Shown piece by piece: positions 12,316 through 27,799 of a DNA stretch of 64,000 nt. The notes beneath the pieces are model-generated. The model saw only the letters and a program-made list of their open reading frames with translations, was not told where the DNA came from and did no database searches. This DNA comes from Eriocheir sinensis. Its lineage: Eukaryota > Arthropoda > Malacostraca > Decapoda > Varunidae. The DNA is taken from positions 62,001 to 126,000 of the forward strand of contig NW_026111785.1 in NCBI RefSeq assembly GCF_024679095.1. The letters are read 5' to 3'. A program made the translations under genes and the position numbers. How positions within the stretch are numbered: the first letter of the stretch is position 1; every line of letters starts with the position of its first letter.

Positions 12316-15300
12316 TACAAATTTAATTATTCTATGTGTATTTTTGTATAAGTTTTTTCATAAAAAAATGCTTTATTTTATGAGTATTTTGCATCTTTAT
12401 TTTCATACAAATTTACTTTATTTTATTGATATTCTGTGTATTTATTTTGATACGATTTAACATTATTCTATGTATATTTTGTATATATATTTCATACAAA
12501 TGAACGTTATTTTATGTGAATTTGTTTTCATTTCATACAAATTTACATTATTTCATGTGTATTTTGTACATGTATTTAAATGCAAATTTAACTAATTATA
12601 TGTGTATTATGTATATCTATTTTCATACAAATCGAGATTAATTTTGTGTATTTTAGTATATATTTTTATTCAAATTTTCGTAATTTTATGTGTATTTTGT
12701 ATATTTATTTTCCTACAAATATACGTTCTTTTATCGGAATTTTGTTTATTTATTTTGATACGAATTTTCATTATTTTAGGCGTATGTGATATATATATTT
12801 TTATACTTATTTACATAATTTTATATGTATTTTGAATATATATTTTCATAGAAATTTACTCTATTTTATGTGTATTCGTATATATATTTTGATACAAATT
12901 TACATTATTTATGTGTATTTCGCATATCTATTTCAATACAAATTTTCTTTATTGTATGTGCCTTTTGTATATTTATTTTGATACAAATTTAATTATTTTG
13001 TGTGTATTTTTGTATAAATATTTTTAAACAAATATGCGTTATTATATGTGTATTTTGCATCTTTATTTTCATACAAATTTACATTATTTTATTGATAGTC
13101 TGTTTATTTATTTTGATACGATTTTACGTTATTCTGTGTATTTTGTATATATATTTTTAGACATATTTACATTATTTAATGTATATTTTGTACATATATT
13201 TTATGGAAATTTACGTTATCTTATGTGTATTTGTTTATATATTTTCATACAAATTTACATTATTTTATGTGTATTTTGTATATGTATTTCAATAAAAATT
13301 TGCCTAATTTCATGTGCATTTTGCATATCTATTCTCAAACAAATTTAAACTATTTTTGTGTATTTTTGTATATATTTTTATACAAATTTTTGTTATTTTA
13401 TTTGTATTTTGTATATATATTTTCCTACATATATACATTCTTTTAGAGGAAATTTTGTTTATTTATTTTGATACGAATTTACATTATTTTATGTGTATTT
13501 TGTATATATATTTTCCTATGTATTTACATTATTTTATGTGTATTTTGTATATATATTTTCATAAAAAATTACGTAATTTTATTGCGTGTATTCGTATATA
13601 TTTTGATAAAAAATTTCATTATTTTATGTGTTTTTTGCATATCTATTTCAATAAAAATCTACCTTATGGTATATGTATTTTGTATACTTATTTTAACACA
13701 AATTCAATTATTTTATGTGTATTTTTGTATATATATTTTTTTTAATATGAGTTATTTTATGGGTATTTTGCATCTTTAATTTTATAAATTTTTACATTAC
13801 GTACATATCTTTTATACGTATTTACATTATTTAATGTGTATTTTGTTTATATATTTTTATACAAATTTACGTTATTATATGTGTATTTGAATATATATTT
13901 TGATACAAATTTACATTATTTTATGTATTTTCTATATTTATTTCAACTCAAATTTAGCTTATTTTATGTGTCTTTTGTATATCTATTTTCATACAAATTT
14001 AATTATTTTATAGTTTTATACAATTTTATTTTATTTTATGTGTATTTTGTATATTTATATTTATACAAGTAAACATTCTTTTATTGGCATTTAGTTTATT
14101 TATTTTGATACGAATTTACATTATTTTATGTGTATTTTGTATACATTTTCTTATACGTATTTACTTCATTTTATGTGTATTTTGTATATATATTTTTATA
14201 GAAATCTACGTTATTTTATGTGTATTCGTATATATATTTTGAAACAAATTTACATTGTTTTATGTGTATTTTGTATATCTATTTCAATACAAATTTACAT
14301 TATTGTATGAGCATTTTGTATATTTATTGTAATACAAATTTAAATATTTTATGTGTATTTTGGTATATATATTTTCATAAAAAATGCGTTGTTTTATGGG
14401 TATTTTGCATCTTTATTTTCATACAAATTTACATTATTTTATTAATATTCTGTGTATTTATTTTGATACTATTTTACATTATTCTATTTGTGTTTTCTAT
14501 ATATTTTTTTATACATATTTACATTATTTAATGTGTATTTTCTATATATATTTCATACAAATTTAGGTTATTTTAAGTGTATTTGTTTATATATTTTCAT
14601 TAAAATTTACATTATTTTATGTGTATTTTGTATATGTATTTCAATAGAAATTTAACTAGTTTTATGTGTATTTTGTATATATATTTTTATATAAATTTAC
14701 AATATTTTATGTGTATTTTGTATATCTATTTTCATACAAATACACATTCTTTTATTGATATTTTGTTTATATATTTTGATGCGAGTTTACATTATTTAAT
14801 GTGTATTGTGTATATATATTTTTATACGTATTTACGTCATTTCATGTGTATTATGTATATATATTTCTATAGAAATATACGTTATTTTATGTGTATTCCT
14901 ATATATATTTTGAAACAAATATACATTGTTTTATGTGCATTTTGTATATTTTTTCAATACAAAGTTACCTTATTGTACGTGCATTTTGTATATTCATCAT
15001 AATATAAATTTAATTATTCTATGTGTATTCTTGTATATGTATTAAAAAAAAATATGCTTTATTTTATGGGTATTTTGCATCTTTATTTTCATACAAAATT
15101 ACATTATTTTATTGATATTCTGTGTATTTATTTTGATAGGATTTTACATTATTCTATGTATATTTTGTATATCTATTTTATACAAATGTACGTTATTTTA
15201 TGTGAATTTGTTTTCATTTCATACAAATTTTCATTATTTTATGTGTATTTTGTACATGTATTTAAATACAAATTTAACTAATTATATGTGTATTTTGTAT

Positions 15301-15553
15301 ATCTATTTTCATACAAATTGAAATTTATTTTTTTGTTTTTTTGTATATATTTTTATTCAAATTTTCGTAGTTTTATGTGCATTTTGTATATTTATTTTCC
15401 TACAAATATACGTTATTTTATCGGTATTTTGTTTATTTATTTTGATACGAATTTTCATATTTTAGGTGTATTTGATATATATATTTTTATACTTATTTAC
15501 ATAATTTTATATGTATTTTGAATATATATTTTCATAGAAATTTACTCTATATG
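12316..15553 (+). repeat. Super-repeat copy 2 (order a-b-c-d-a)
   Basis: T-rich satellite with marker variants a (12368), b (13034), c (13747), d (14384) and a again (15053); spacings are about 666, 713, 637 and 669 bp. The a-to-a period is about 2685 bp. It ends at the same TTTACTCTATATGTATATAC switch as copy 1. Confidence 0.88.
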
Positions 15554-16924
15554 TATATACAAAAAAACACAAAAATAATTAAAATTTGTATGAAAATAAA
15601 TATACAAAATACACATAAAATTAGGTAAATTTATATTGAAATACATATACAAAATACACTTAAAATAATGTAAATTTGAATGAAATTATATAAACAAATA
15701 CACTTAAAATAACGTTAATTTGTATAAAATATATATAAAAAGTACACATTAAATAATGAAAATATGTATAAAAAAATATATACAAAACACAAATAGTATG
15801 ATATAAAATCGTATCAAAATATATACACAGAATATTAATAAAATAATGTACATTTGTATGAAAACTAAGATGCAAAATACCTATATAATAACGCATTTTT
15901 TTTAAAATTATATATACCAAAACACACATAAAATATTTGAATTTGTATTAAAATAAATATACAAAATGCACATACAATAAGGTAAATTTGTATTAAAATA
16001 GATATGCAAAAAACATATAAAACAATGTAAATTTGTTTCAAAATATATATACGAATACACATAAAATAACGTAGATTTCTATAAATATATATATACAAAA
16101 TACAAATAAAATTAAGTAAATACGAATCAAAAATGTATACAAAATACACATAAAAAAATGTAAACTCGTATAAATATAAATAAACAAAACACCAATAAGA
16201 GAATGTGTATTTGTATAAATATAAATATACAAAATGCACATAAAATAACGTAAATTTGTATAAAACTATATACAAAAATACACAGAAGTAATTGAATTTG
16301 TATGAAAATAGATATACAAAATACAATAAATAAGCTAAATTTGAATTGAAATATATATACAAAATACATAAAATAAAGTAAATTCGTTTCAAAATATTTT
16401 TAACAAATACACATATAATAACGTAAATTTGTAAAAAAAATATATATAAACAAAATACACATTAAGTAATGTAAATACGTATAAAAAATATTTACAAAAT
16501 TCACAAATAATCAAGTCATTCGTATCAAAATAAATAAACAAAAAACTAATTAAATAATGTAAATTTGTATGAGAAAACGTATACAAAATACACATAAAAT
16601 AACGTTTTAAGTTTCTATAAAAATATGTACAAAATGCACATAAAATTAGTTTGCATAAAAATATATACAAAACACACATTAGATAATGTAAATGAGTATA
16701 AAAATATGTATACAAAATACCTATGAAATAATCTAAATTCGTATCGAGTTAAATTAAGAAAATAACAATAAAATAATGTAATTTTGGATGAAAATATATA
16801 TAGAAAACACACATAAAATAACCTAAATACAAATACAAATATACACATTAAATAATTTAAAATTGAATGAAATAAATATACAAAATAAAGATAAAAGAAG
16901 GTAATTTTGTAATAAAATTATATC
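15554..16924 (-). repeat. Satellite block, T-rich strand on minus
   Basis: Direct counterpart of 3598-4777 up to about 16735. It then continues past the point where that copy flips, with CGAGTTAAATTAAG and the AACCTAAATACAAATACAAA monomers, into a (TA)n tract. Confidence 0.85.
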
Positions 16925-16933
16925 ATATATATA

Positions 16934-16990
<57 letters not shown>

Positions 16991-17004
16991 ATATATATAT
17001 ATAT

Positions 17005-17047
<43 letters not shown>
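16925..17047. repeat. (TA)n tract
   Basis: About 120 bp of alternating TA. It is interrupted by TATTTA near its left end and by a small symmetrical pair, TATCTATATA and TATAGATATA, near its middle. Such alternating sequence is self-complementary and can extrude as a cruciform. Confidence 0.95.
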
Positions 17048-17052
<5 letters not shown>

Positions 17053-17672
17053 CACATAAAATAGTTTAAATACGTAGAAAATATATATACAAACACACAT
17101 AAAATAATGTAAATTCGTAAAAAATTAAATACACAAAATTCCAATAAAAGAATGTATATTTGTAGGAAAATATATATACAAAAAACAAATAAAATAACTA
17201 AATTTTTATAAAACTCTTTTTATAAAAATATATATACCAAAATAATAAAATATTTAAATTTGTATTACAATAAATATACAAAATGCACCTACAATAAGGT
17301 AGATTTATATTGAAATAGATATGCTAAATACATATAAAACAATGTAAATTTGCTTCAAAATATATATACCAATACACATAAAATAACGTAGATTACTATA
17401 AAAATATATATACAAAATACACATTAAATGAAGTAAATACGTATAAGAAATGTATACAAAGTAAACATAAAAGAATTAAATTTCTATTAAAATAAATATA
17501 CAAAATACACATACAATAAGATAAATCTATATTGAAATAGATATGCAAAATAAACATAAAATAATGTAAATTTGTATCAAAACATATACGAATACACACA
17601 ATAAAATAACGTAAGTTTTTATGAAAATATATATAAAAAATACACATAAAATAATGTAAATACGTAGAAAAA
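17048..17672 (-). repeat. Satellite block, T-rich strand on minus
   Basis: A-rich satellite with AATACACACAATAAAATAAC near 17590. The same monomer occurs near 24433 on this strand and, reversed, near 4975, 13580 and 31805. It ends in GTAGAAAAAATTTTTTTATTG, a small palindromic switch point. Confidence 0.82.
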
Positions 17673-20600
17673 ATTTTTTTATTGATATTTTGCTTATTTA
17701 TTTTGACGCGAATTCACATTATTTAATGTGTATTGTGTTATATATTTTTATACGTATTTACGTCATTTCATGTGTATTTTGTATATATATTTCTATAGAA
17801 ATATATGTTATTTTTTGTGTATTCGTATATATATTTTGAAACAAATATACATTGTTTTATGTGCATTTTGCATATTTTTTCAATATAAATTTACCTTATT
17901 GTACGTGCATTTTGTATATTAATTTTAATACAAATTTAATTATTCTATGTGTATTTTTGTATATGTATTTTCATAAAAAAATGCTTTATTTTATGGGTAT
18001 TTTGCATCTTTATTTTCGTACAAATTTACATTATTGTATTGATATTCTGTGTATTTATTTTGATACGATTTTACATTATTCTATGTATATTTTGTATATA
18101 TATTTCATACAAATGAACGTTATTTTATGTGAATTTGTTTTCGTTTCATACAAATTTACATTATTTTATGTGTATTTTGTACATGTATTTAAATACAAAT
18201 TTAACTGATTATATGAGTATTATGTATATCTATTTTCATACAAATTGAAATTAATTTTGTGTATTTTAGTATATATTTTTATTCAAATTTTCGTAGTTTT
18301 ATGTGAATTTTGTATATTTATTTTCCTACAAATATACGTTCTTTTATCGGAATTTTGTTTATTTATTTTTAAACGAATTTTCATTATTTTAGGTGTATTT
18401 GATATATATATTTTTATACTTATTTACCTAATTTTATATGTATTTTGAATATATATTTTCATAGAAATTTACTCTATTTTATGTGTATTTGTATATATAT
18501 TTTGATACAAATTTACGTTATTTATGTGTATTTCGCATATCTATTTCAATACAAATTTTCTTTATTGTATGTGCCTTTTGTATATTTATTTTGATGCAAG
18601 TTTTATTATTTTATGTGTATTTTTGTATTTATATTTTTAAAGAAATATGCGTTATTATATGGGTATTTTGCATCTTTATTTTAATACAAATTTACATTAT
18701 TTTATTGATTGTCTGTTTATTTATTTTGATACGATTTTACGTTATTCTGTGTATTTTGTATATATATTTTTAGACATATTTACATTATTTAATGTATATT
18801 TTGTACATATATTTTATGGAAATTTACGTTATCTTATGTGTATTTGTTTATATATTTTCATACAAATTTACATTATTTTATGTGCAATTTGTATATGTAT
18901 TTGAATAAAAATTTCATTTGTATTTTGCATATCTATTTTCAAACAAATTTAAATTATTTTTGTGTATTTTTGTATTATTTTTTTTTTGTATTTTGTATAT
19001 ATATTTTCCTACACATATACATTCTTTTTGAGGAAATTTTGTTTATTTATTTTTATACGAATTTACATTATTTTATGTGTATTTTGTATATATATTTTCA
19101 TAAAAATTTACGTAATTTTCTTGTGTGTATTCGTATATATTTTGATAAAAATTTTCATTATTTAATGTGTTTTTTGCATATCTATTTCAATAAAAATCTA
19201 CCTTATTGTATGTGTATTTTGTATATTTATTTTAATTCAAATTTAATTATTTTATGTGTATTTTTGGATATATTTTTTTTTTATATATGAGATATTTTAT
19301 GGGTATTTTTCATCTTTAATTTTATAAATTTTTACATTACGTACATATCTTTTATACGTATTTACATTATTTAATGTGTATTTTGCTTATATATTTTTAT
19401 ACAAATTTACGTTATTATATATGTATTTGAATATATATTTTGATACAAATTTACATTATTTTATGTATTTTCTATATTTATTTCAGTTCAAATTTAGCTT
19501 ATTTTATGTGTATTTGTATATCTATTTTCATACAAATTTAATTATTTTTGTTTATTTTTGTATACAGTTTTATACAATTTTACGTTATTTTATGTGTATT
19601 TTGTATATTTATATTTATACAAGTAAACATTCTTTTATTGGCATTTAGTTTATTTATTTTGATACGAATTTACATTATTTTATGTGTATTTTGTATACAT
19701 TTTCTTATACGTATTTACTTCACTTTATGTGTATTTTGTATATATATTTTATAGAAATCTACGTTATTTTATGTGTATTCGTATGTATATTTTGAAACAA
19801 ATTTACATTGTTTTATATGTATTTTGCATATCTATTTCAATACAAATTTACCTTATTGTATGTGCATTTTGTATATTTATTGTAATACAAATTTAAATAT
19901 TTTATGTGCATTTTGGTATATATATTTTCATAAAAAATGCGTTGTTTTATGGGTATTTTGCATCTTTATTTTCATACAAATTAACATTATTTTATTAATA
20001 TTCTGTGTATTTATTTTGATACTATTTTACATTATTCTATTTGTGTTTTGTATATATTTTTTTATACATATTTACATTATTTAATGTGTATTTCCTATAT
20101 ATATTTATACAAATTTTCGTTATTTTAAGTGTATTTGTTTATATATTTTTATTCAAATTTACATTATTTTATGTGTATTTTGTATATGTATTTCAATAGA
20201 AATTTACCTAATTTCATGTGTATTTTGTATATATATTTTATACAAATTAAAATATTTTTTTGTGTATTTTTGTATAGAGTTTTATTCAAATTTACAATAT
20301 TTTATGTGTATTTTGTATATCTATTTTCATACAAATACACATTCTTTTATTGATATTTTGTTTATTTATTTTGATGCGAATTTACATTATTTAATGTGTA
20401 TTGTGTATATATTTTATACGTATTTACGTCATTTCATGTATTTTGTATATATTTCTATAGAAATATACGTTATTTTATGTGTATTCGTATATATATTTTG
20501 AAACATATATACATTGTTTTATGTGCATTTTGCATATTTTTTCAATACAAATTTACCTTATTGTACGTGCATTTTGTATATTAATTTTAATACAAATTTA

Positions 20601-21133
20601 GCTATTCTATGTGTATTTTTGTATATGTATTTTTATAAAAATATGCTTTATTTTATGGGTATTTTGCATCTTTATTTTCATACAAAATTACATTATTTTA
20701 TTGTTATTCTGTGTATTTATTTTGATACGATTTTACATAATTCTATGTATATTTTGTATATCTATTTTATACCAATGTACGTTATTTTATATGAATTTGT
20801 TTTCATTTCATACAAATTTACATTATTTTATGTGAATTTTGTACATGTATTTAAACACAAATTTATCTAATTATATGTGTATTTTGTATATCTATTTTCA
20901 TACAAATTCAAATTAATTTTGTGTATTTTTTATATATTTTGATTCAAATTTTCGTAATTTTATGTGTATTTTGTATATTTATTTTCCTACAAATATACGT
21001 TCTTTTATCGGAATTTTATTTATTTATTTTGATACGAATTTTCATTTTTTTAGGTGTATTTGATATATATATTTTTATACTTATTTACATAATTTTATAT
21101 GTATTTTGAATATATATTTTCATAGAAATTTAC
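17673..21133 (+). repeat. Super-repeat copy 3 (order a-b-c-d-a)
   Basis: T-rich satellite with marker variants a (17981), b (18647), c (19287), d (19937) and a (20643); spacings are about 666, 640, 650 and 706 bp. The a-to-a period is about 2662 bp. It ends in TTTACTCTATATGTATAT like copies 1 and 2, but a different block follows. Confidence 0.88.
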
Positions 21134-21179
21134 TCTATATGTATATGTATAGAAAATACACATGAAATAATCTAAATTC

Positions 21180-23200
21180 GTATCGAAATAAATGACACAT
21201 AAAAAGAAGTAAATACGTATAAACAAATGTATACAAAATACACATAAAATAATGTAAATTCGTATCAAAATAAATAAACAAAATACCAATAAAAGAATGT
21301 GTATTTGTATAAATATAAATATACAAAATACACATAAATAACGTAAATTTGTATTAAACTATATACAAAATATACAGAAGTAATTAAATTTGTATGAAAA
21401 TATATATACAAAATAAAAATAAAATAAGCTAAATTTGAATTGAAATGTATATACAAAATACATAAAATAATGTAAATTTGTATCAAAATATTTACACAAA
21501 TACACATTTAATAACGTTAATTTGTTTAAAAATATATAAACAAAATACACATTAAATAATGTAAACACGTATAAAAAACATGTACAAAATACACATATAA
21601 TCATGTAATTCGTATCAAAATAAATAAACATAATAGCAATAAAATAATAATAATAATAATAAATGGTCTATTCATTTGTAGGAAGCCATTAAATAATGTA
21701 AACTCGCGTCAAAATAAATAAACAAAATATCAATAAAAGAATGTGTATTTGTATGAAACTAGATATAGAAAATTCACATAAAATAACCTAAATTTGTATA
21801 ACACTATATACAAAAAAACACAAAAATAATTTAAATTTGTATGAAAATAAATATACAAAATACACATAAAATAAGGTAAATTTGTATTGAAATACATATA
21901 CTAAATACATTTAAAATAATGTTAATTTGAATGAAATTATATAAAGAAATACACTTAAAGTAACGTAGAGTTGTATAAAATATATATATAAAATACACAT
22001 TAAATAATGAAAATATGTATAAAAAAATATATACAAAACACAAATAGTATAATATAAAATCGTATCAAAATATATACACAGAATATTAATAAAATAATGT
22101 AAATTTGTATGAAAACTAAGATGCAAAATACCTATAAAATAACGCATTTTTTTAAAATTATATATACCAAAATACACATAAAATACTTGAATTTGTATTA
22201 AAATAAATATACAAAATGCACATACAATAAGGTAAATTTGTATTGAAATAGATATGCAAAATATATATAAAACAATGTAAATTTGTTTCAAAATATATAT
22301 ACGAATACACATATAATAACGTAGATTTCTATAAAAATATATACTAAATACACATAAAATTAAGTAAATGCGAATAGAAAAAGTACACAAAATACACATA
22401 AAATAATGTAAATTCGTATAAATATAAATAAACAAAATACCAATAAAAGAATGTGTATTTGTATAAATATAAATATACAAAATGCACATAAAATAACGTA
22501 AATTTGTATAAAACTATATACAAAAATACACAGAAGTAATTAAATTTGTATGAAAATAGATATACAAAATACACACAAAATAAGCTAAATTTGAATTGAA
22601 ATATATATACAAAATACATAAAATAAAGTAAATTTGTTTCAAAATATTTTTAACAAATACACATATAATAAGGTAAATTTGTGTGAAAATATATAAACAA
22701 AATACACATTAAATAATGTAAATACGTATAAAAAATATGTACAAAATACACATATAATCATGTAATTCGTATCAAAATAAATAAACAAAATACCAATGAA
22801 ATAATATAAATTTGTATGAAAAAACATATACAAAAAACACATAAAATAACGCAAATTTCTATGAAAATATATGTACAAAAATGCACATCAAATAAATTTC
22901 CATAAATATATGAGTATAAAAAAAATATGAGTATAAAAATATGTTTACAAAATACCTATGAAATAATCAAAATTCGTATCAAATTAAATTAAGAAAATAC
23001 CAATAAAATAATGTAATTTTGGATGAAAAAATATATAGAAAATACACATAAAATAACCTAAATACAAATACAAATATACACATAAAATAATTTAAAATTG
23101 AATGAGATAAATATACAAAATAAACATAAAATAAGGTAAATTTGTAATGAAATATATGTAAAAATACTCATAAAATAATATAAATTTGTATCAAAATACA
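21180..23200 (-). repeat. Inverted duplication, left arm
   Basis: Mirrors 28310-30330. Paired landmarks have coordinate sums close to 51,510-51,520: the scrap (21660 and 29850), GTATAAACAAATGTATAC (21219 and 30301), and the TTAAATTAAG monomer (about 22990 and 28520). The constant sum means few net insertions or deletions in the arms. Confidence 0.82.
21649..21687 (-). mobile_element. Short non-satellite scrap ending in (TAA)n, copy 1
   Basis: About 40 bp unrelated to the satellite. On the minus strand it reads GGCTTCCTACAAATGAATAG, then ACCATT and a run of TTA or ATT triplets. A unique sequence followed by a simple triplet tail looks like the extreme 3' end of a heavily truncated retroelement. 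I do not recognise the family. The same scrap occurs in reverse at 29830, with the same satellite flanks. Confidence 0.55.
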
Positions 23201-24870
23201 TATATACAAATTCACATTAAATAACAAGAATTTGTTTAAAATTTGTATCAAAATATATACGAATACACACAATAAAATAACGTATCAAAATAAATAAACA
23301 GAATATCAATAAAATAATGTAAATTTGTATGAAAATAAAAATGCAAAATATCCATATAATAACGCATATTTGCATAAAAATATATATACAAAAATACATA
23401 TAAAATAATTAAATTTGTATTAAAAATAAAATACAAAATGCACGTACAATAAAGTAAATTTGTATTGAAATAGATATGCAAAATACACATCAATAATGTA
23501 AATTTGTAACAAAATATATATACGAATACTCATAAAATAGAGTAAATTTCTATGAAAATAAAATAATGTAAGTTTGTATGAAATAAAGATGCAAAATTCT
23601 ACAAAATAGCGCATTATAAAAATATATATAAAAAATACACATCAAATAATTTGTGTTAAAATAAATATACAAAATGCACATACAATAAGGTAAATTTGTA
23701 TTGAAATAGATAAGCAAAATACATATAAAACAATGTAAATTTGTTTAAAAATATATATACGAATACAAATAAAATAACGTGGATTTCTATAAAAATATAT
23801 ACAAAATAAATAAATAAAATTAAATAAATAAAATAATGTGTATTTGATAAATATAAATAAACAAAATATACATAAAATAAACAAATATTTGTAATATAAA
23901 TATATGTAAAAATACATAAAATAATGTAAATTTATATGAAAATATAAAAATACACATAAAATAATGTAAGAAAATATATATACAAATACACATAAAATAC
24001 CATGAATTTGTATGAAAATATATATTCAAAATAAATATTAAATAATGTAAAAGTGTATAAAAATATATATACAAAGTACATATAAAATAATGTAAATTCG
24101 TATCAATATAAATCAACAAAACACCAATAAAATAATATATATTTGAATGAAAATAAATTTACAAAATATACATAACATAACTAAAATTTGTATTAAAATA
24201 TATACAAAAATACATAGAAATAATTTGAGTTTGTATGAAAATAGATATACAAAATACACATAAAACTAGGTAAATTTCTTTTGAAATATATATACAAAAT
24301 AGCCATAAAATATTGTAAATTTGTGTCAAAATATATAAACAAATACACATAAAATAACGTAAATTTGTATGAAAAATATATACAAAATACACATAGAATA
24401 ATGTCAATTCGTATAAAATTTGTTTCAAAATATATACGAATACACACAATAAAATAACGTAAATTTTTTATGAAAATGTATATATAAAATACACATAAAA
24501 TAGTTTAAATACGTAGAGAAATATATATACAAAATACACATAAAATAATGTAAATTCGTGAAAATTTAAATACACAAAATTCCAATAAAAAAATGTGTAT
24601 TTGTAAATATATAAAAAAATAAAATAAATAACTAAATTTGACAATATATATAAAAAATACAAAATAGTTTAAATTTGTTTGAAAATAGATATGCAAAATA
24701 CACATAAAGTTAGGCAAATTTGTATTGAAAATATATACAAAACTCACATAAATAATGTAAAATTGTATGAAAATATATAAACAAATACATATAAAATCAC
24801 GTAAATTTGAATAAAATATATATATACAAAATATACATTAAATATTTTAAATATGTATAAAAATATATTA

Positions 24871-25907
24871 TATTATATATATTTTTATTGATATTTGCGT
24901 TATTTATGTGTATTTTGTATATATTTTCTCATAGAAATTTACATTATTTTATTAGTATTTTGTTTATATTTATTGATATATAATTACATGATTATTTGTG
25001 TATTTTTATATTTATTTTATACGTATTTACATTTTAATGTGTATTTTGTTTATATATTTTAAAAAATTTACGTTATTATATGTGTATTTGTATAGGTATT
25101 TTGATACAAATTTACATTATTTTATGTATTCTGTATATATTTCAATTCAATTTTACATTATTCTATTATTATGTGTTTTGTATATATTTTTATACATATT
25201 TAAATTATTTAATGTGTATCTTGCATATATATTTTATACAAATTTACGTTATTTTAAGTGTATTTGTTTATATATTTTCATTCAAATTTACATTATTTGA
25301 TGTGTATTTTGTATATGTATTTCAATACAAATTTACCTAATTTGATGTGCATTTTGAATATTTCTTCTCAAACAAATTTAAATTATTTTTGTGTACTTTT
25401 GTATATAGTTTTATACAAATTTAGGTTATTTTATGTGTATTTTATATGTATTTTCATACACATTGTCTTATTGTATTTTATATTTATTTTGCAAATTTAT
25501 TTTATTTAATGTGCATTTTGTACATATATTTTATACGTATTTAAATTTTCATGTATTTTGTATATATATTTCTATACAAATTTACATTATTTTATTGCTA
25601 TTTGTTTATTTATTTTGAAACAAATCTTGATTATTTTATGTGTATTTTGTAAATATATTTTATACAAATTTACATTATTTAATGTGTATTTTATATATAT
25701 TTTCATTCAAATTTACGTTATTATGTGTATTTATTTAAAATATTTTGTATATACGTTCTTTTATATGTATTTTGTATATATATTTTCATTCAAATTTAGC
25801 TTATTTTATGTGTATTTTGTTCATCTTTTTCATACAAATTTAATTATTCCATATGTATTTTCTATACATATACATATAAGTTTTATACAAATATATATTG
25901 TTATATT
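24871..25907 (+). repeat. Satellite block, T-rich strand on plus
   Basis: T-rich satellite with more indels than average and several monomers shortened to 35-40 bp, so the order of types is harder to follow. It begins after ATATATTATATTATATATAT and ends in GTTATATTATG. Confidence 0.78.
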
Positions 25908-25963
25908 ATGTAAATTTGTATAAAATATATATATCAAATACACCTAAAAAAATGAAAAGTCAA
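25908..25963 (-). repeat. Very short inverted satellite piece
   Basis: About 55 bp, just over one monomer, in A-rich orientation (ATATCAAATACACCTAAAAA then AATGAAAA) between two T-rich blocks. The monomer is the one found next to switch points at about 530 and 38942. Confidence 0.65.
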
Positions 25964-26670
25964 TATAAATTCACCTTATTGTAGATGCATTGTGTATCTT
26001 TATTTCAATACGAATTTAAATATTTTATGTGAATTTTGTATATATATTTTGATTCGCTATTTTACTTAATTTTGCATCTGTATTTTGTACAAACTTATAT
26101 ATATTTATAGAAATCTACGTTATTTTATGAGTATTCGTATATATATTTTGATACAAATTTACATTATTGATATGTATTTTGCATATATATTTCAATACAA
26201 ATTTACCTTATTGTATGTGTATTTTGTATATTTATTTTAATACAAATTCAAATTTTTTATGTGTATTTTGTGTATATATATTTTATAAAAAATGCGTTAT
26301 TTTATAGGTATTTTGCATCTTTATTTTCATACAAATTTACATTATTTTATTAATATTCTGTATATTTTGATACGATTTTATATTATACTATTTGTGTTTT
26401 GTATATATTTTTTATTAAAATTTTCATTATTTAATGTGTATCTGTTTATATATTTTCATTCAAATTTACATTATTTTATGTGTATTTTCTAAATGTATTT
26501 GAATACAAATTTACCTAATTTTATATGTATTTTGTATATTTATTTTCATACAAATTTAAATTATTTTGTGTATTTTGTATATAGTTTTATACAAATTTAT
26601 GTTATCTTATGTGTTTTTGTATATTTTCATACAAATACACATTCTTTTATTGATATTTTGTTTAATTTTG
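25964..26670 (+). repeat. Satellite block, T-rich strand on plus
   Basis: T-rich satellite with the marker monomer ATGCGTTATTTTATAGGTA at about 26292. The stretch 26040-26100 is the most degenerate of the block and fits no monomer type well. Confidence 0.82.
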
Positions 26671-26916
<246 letters not shown>

Positions 26917-26919
<3 letters not shown>

Positions 26920-27014
26920 TTTATTATTTTATTTACATTCTATGTATTTATTATGATACGATTTTACATTATTCTATTTGTGTTTTGTATATATATTTTT
27001 TATACATATTTACA
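26917..27014 (+). repeat. Satellite remnant, T-rich strand on plus
   Basis: About two monomers of T-rich satellite (TATGATACGATTTTACATTA then TTCTATTTGTG) between the TA tract and the next switch. Confidence 0.8.
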
Positions 27015-27799
27015 GAACACAAATAGAATAATGTAAATATTAATAAAATAAGGTAAATTTGTGTGAAAATTAAGATGCAAAATACTCATAAAATAACGCA
27101 CTTTTTATAAAAATATATATACGAAAACAAAAAAAATATCTGATTTTGTATTAAAGTATACAAAATGCACATAAAATTTGTATTGAAATAGATACGCAAA
27201 ATACATATAACAATAAATTTGTTTCAAAATATATAAAGGAATACAACTAAAATAACGTAGATTTCTATAAAAATATATATACAAAAAACACATATAATTA
27301 AGTAAATACGTATAAAAAAATGTATACAAAATACACATAAAATAATGTCAACTCGTATCAAAATAGATAAATAAAATACTAATAAAAGAATGTGTGTTTG
27401 TATAAATATAAATATACAAAATACACATAAAATAACGTAAATTTATATAAAACTATGTACAAAAATACATAAAAGTAATTAAATTTGTATTAAAATAGAT
27501 ATAAATACATATAAATAAGCTAAATTTGAATTGAAATATATATACAAAATACATAAAATAATGTAAATTTTATCAAAATATATAAAATACACATATAATA
27601 ACGTAAATTTGTAAAATATAAAAAAATACACTTTAAATAATGTAAATACGTATAAAAAAATGTACAAAATACACAAACAATCATGTAATTCGTATCAAAA
27701 TAAATAGACAAAATACCAATAAAATAATGTAAATTTCTATGAGAAAACATATACAAAATACACATAAATAACGCAGATGTCAATAAAAATATATGTAAT
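27015..27799 (-). repeat. Satellite block, T-rich strand on minus
   Basis: A-rich satellite starting with AACACAAATAGAATAATG, the monomer directly complementary to the one just before it. The switch is therefore a near-perfect local palindrome around 27014. Several monomers carry deletions of 3-10 bp. Confidence 0.82.

Larger units (their letters stand above)
21134..24870 (-). repeat. Satellite block, T-rich strand on minus
   Basis: Long A-rich block. From about 21180 to 23200 it mirrors 30330 to 28310: GTATAAACAAATGTATAC at about 21219 is the exact reverse complement of the sequence at about 30283. It holds the 40-bp non-satellite scrap at 21649. Confidence 0.85.
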
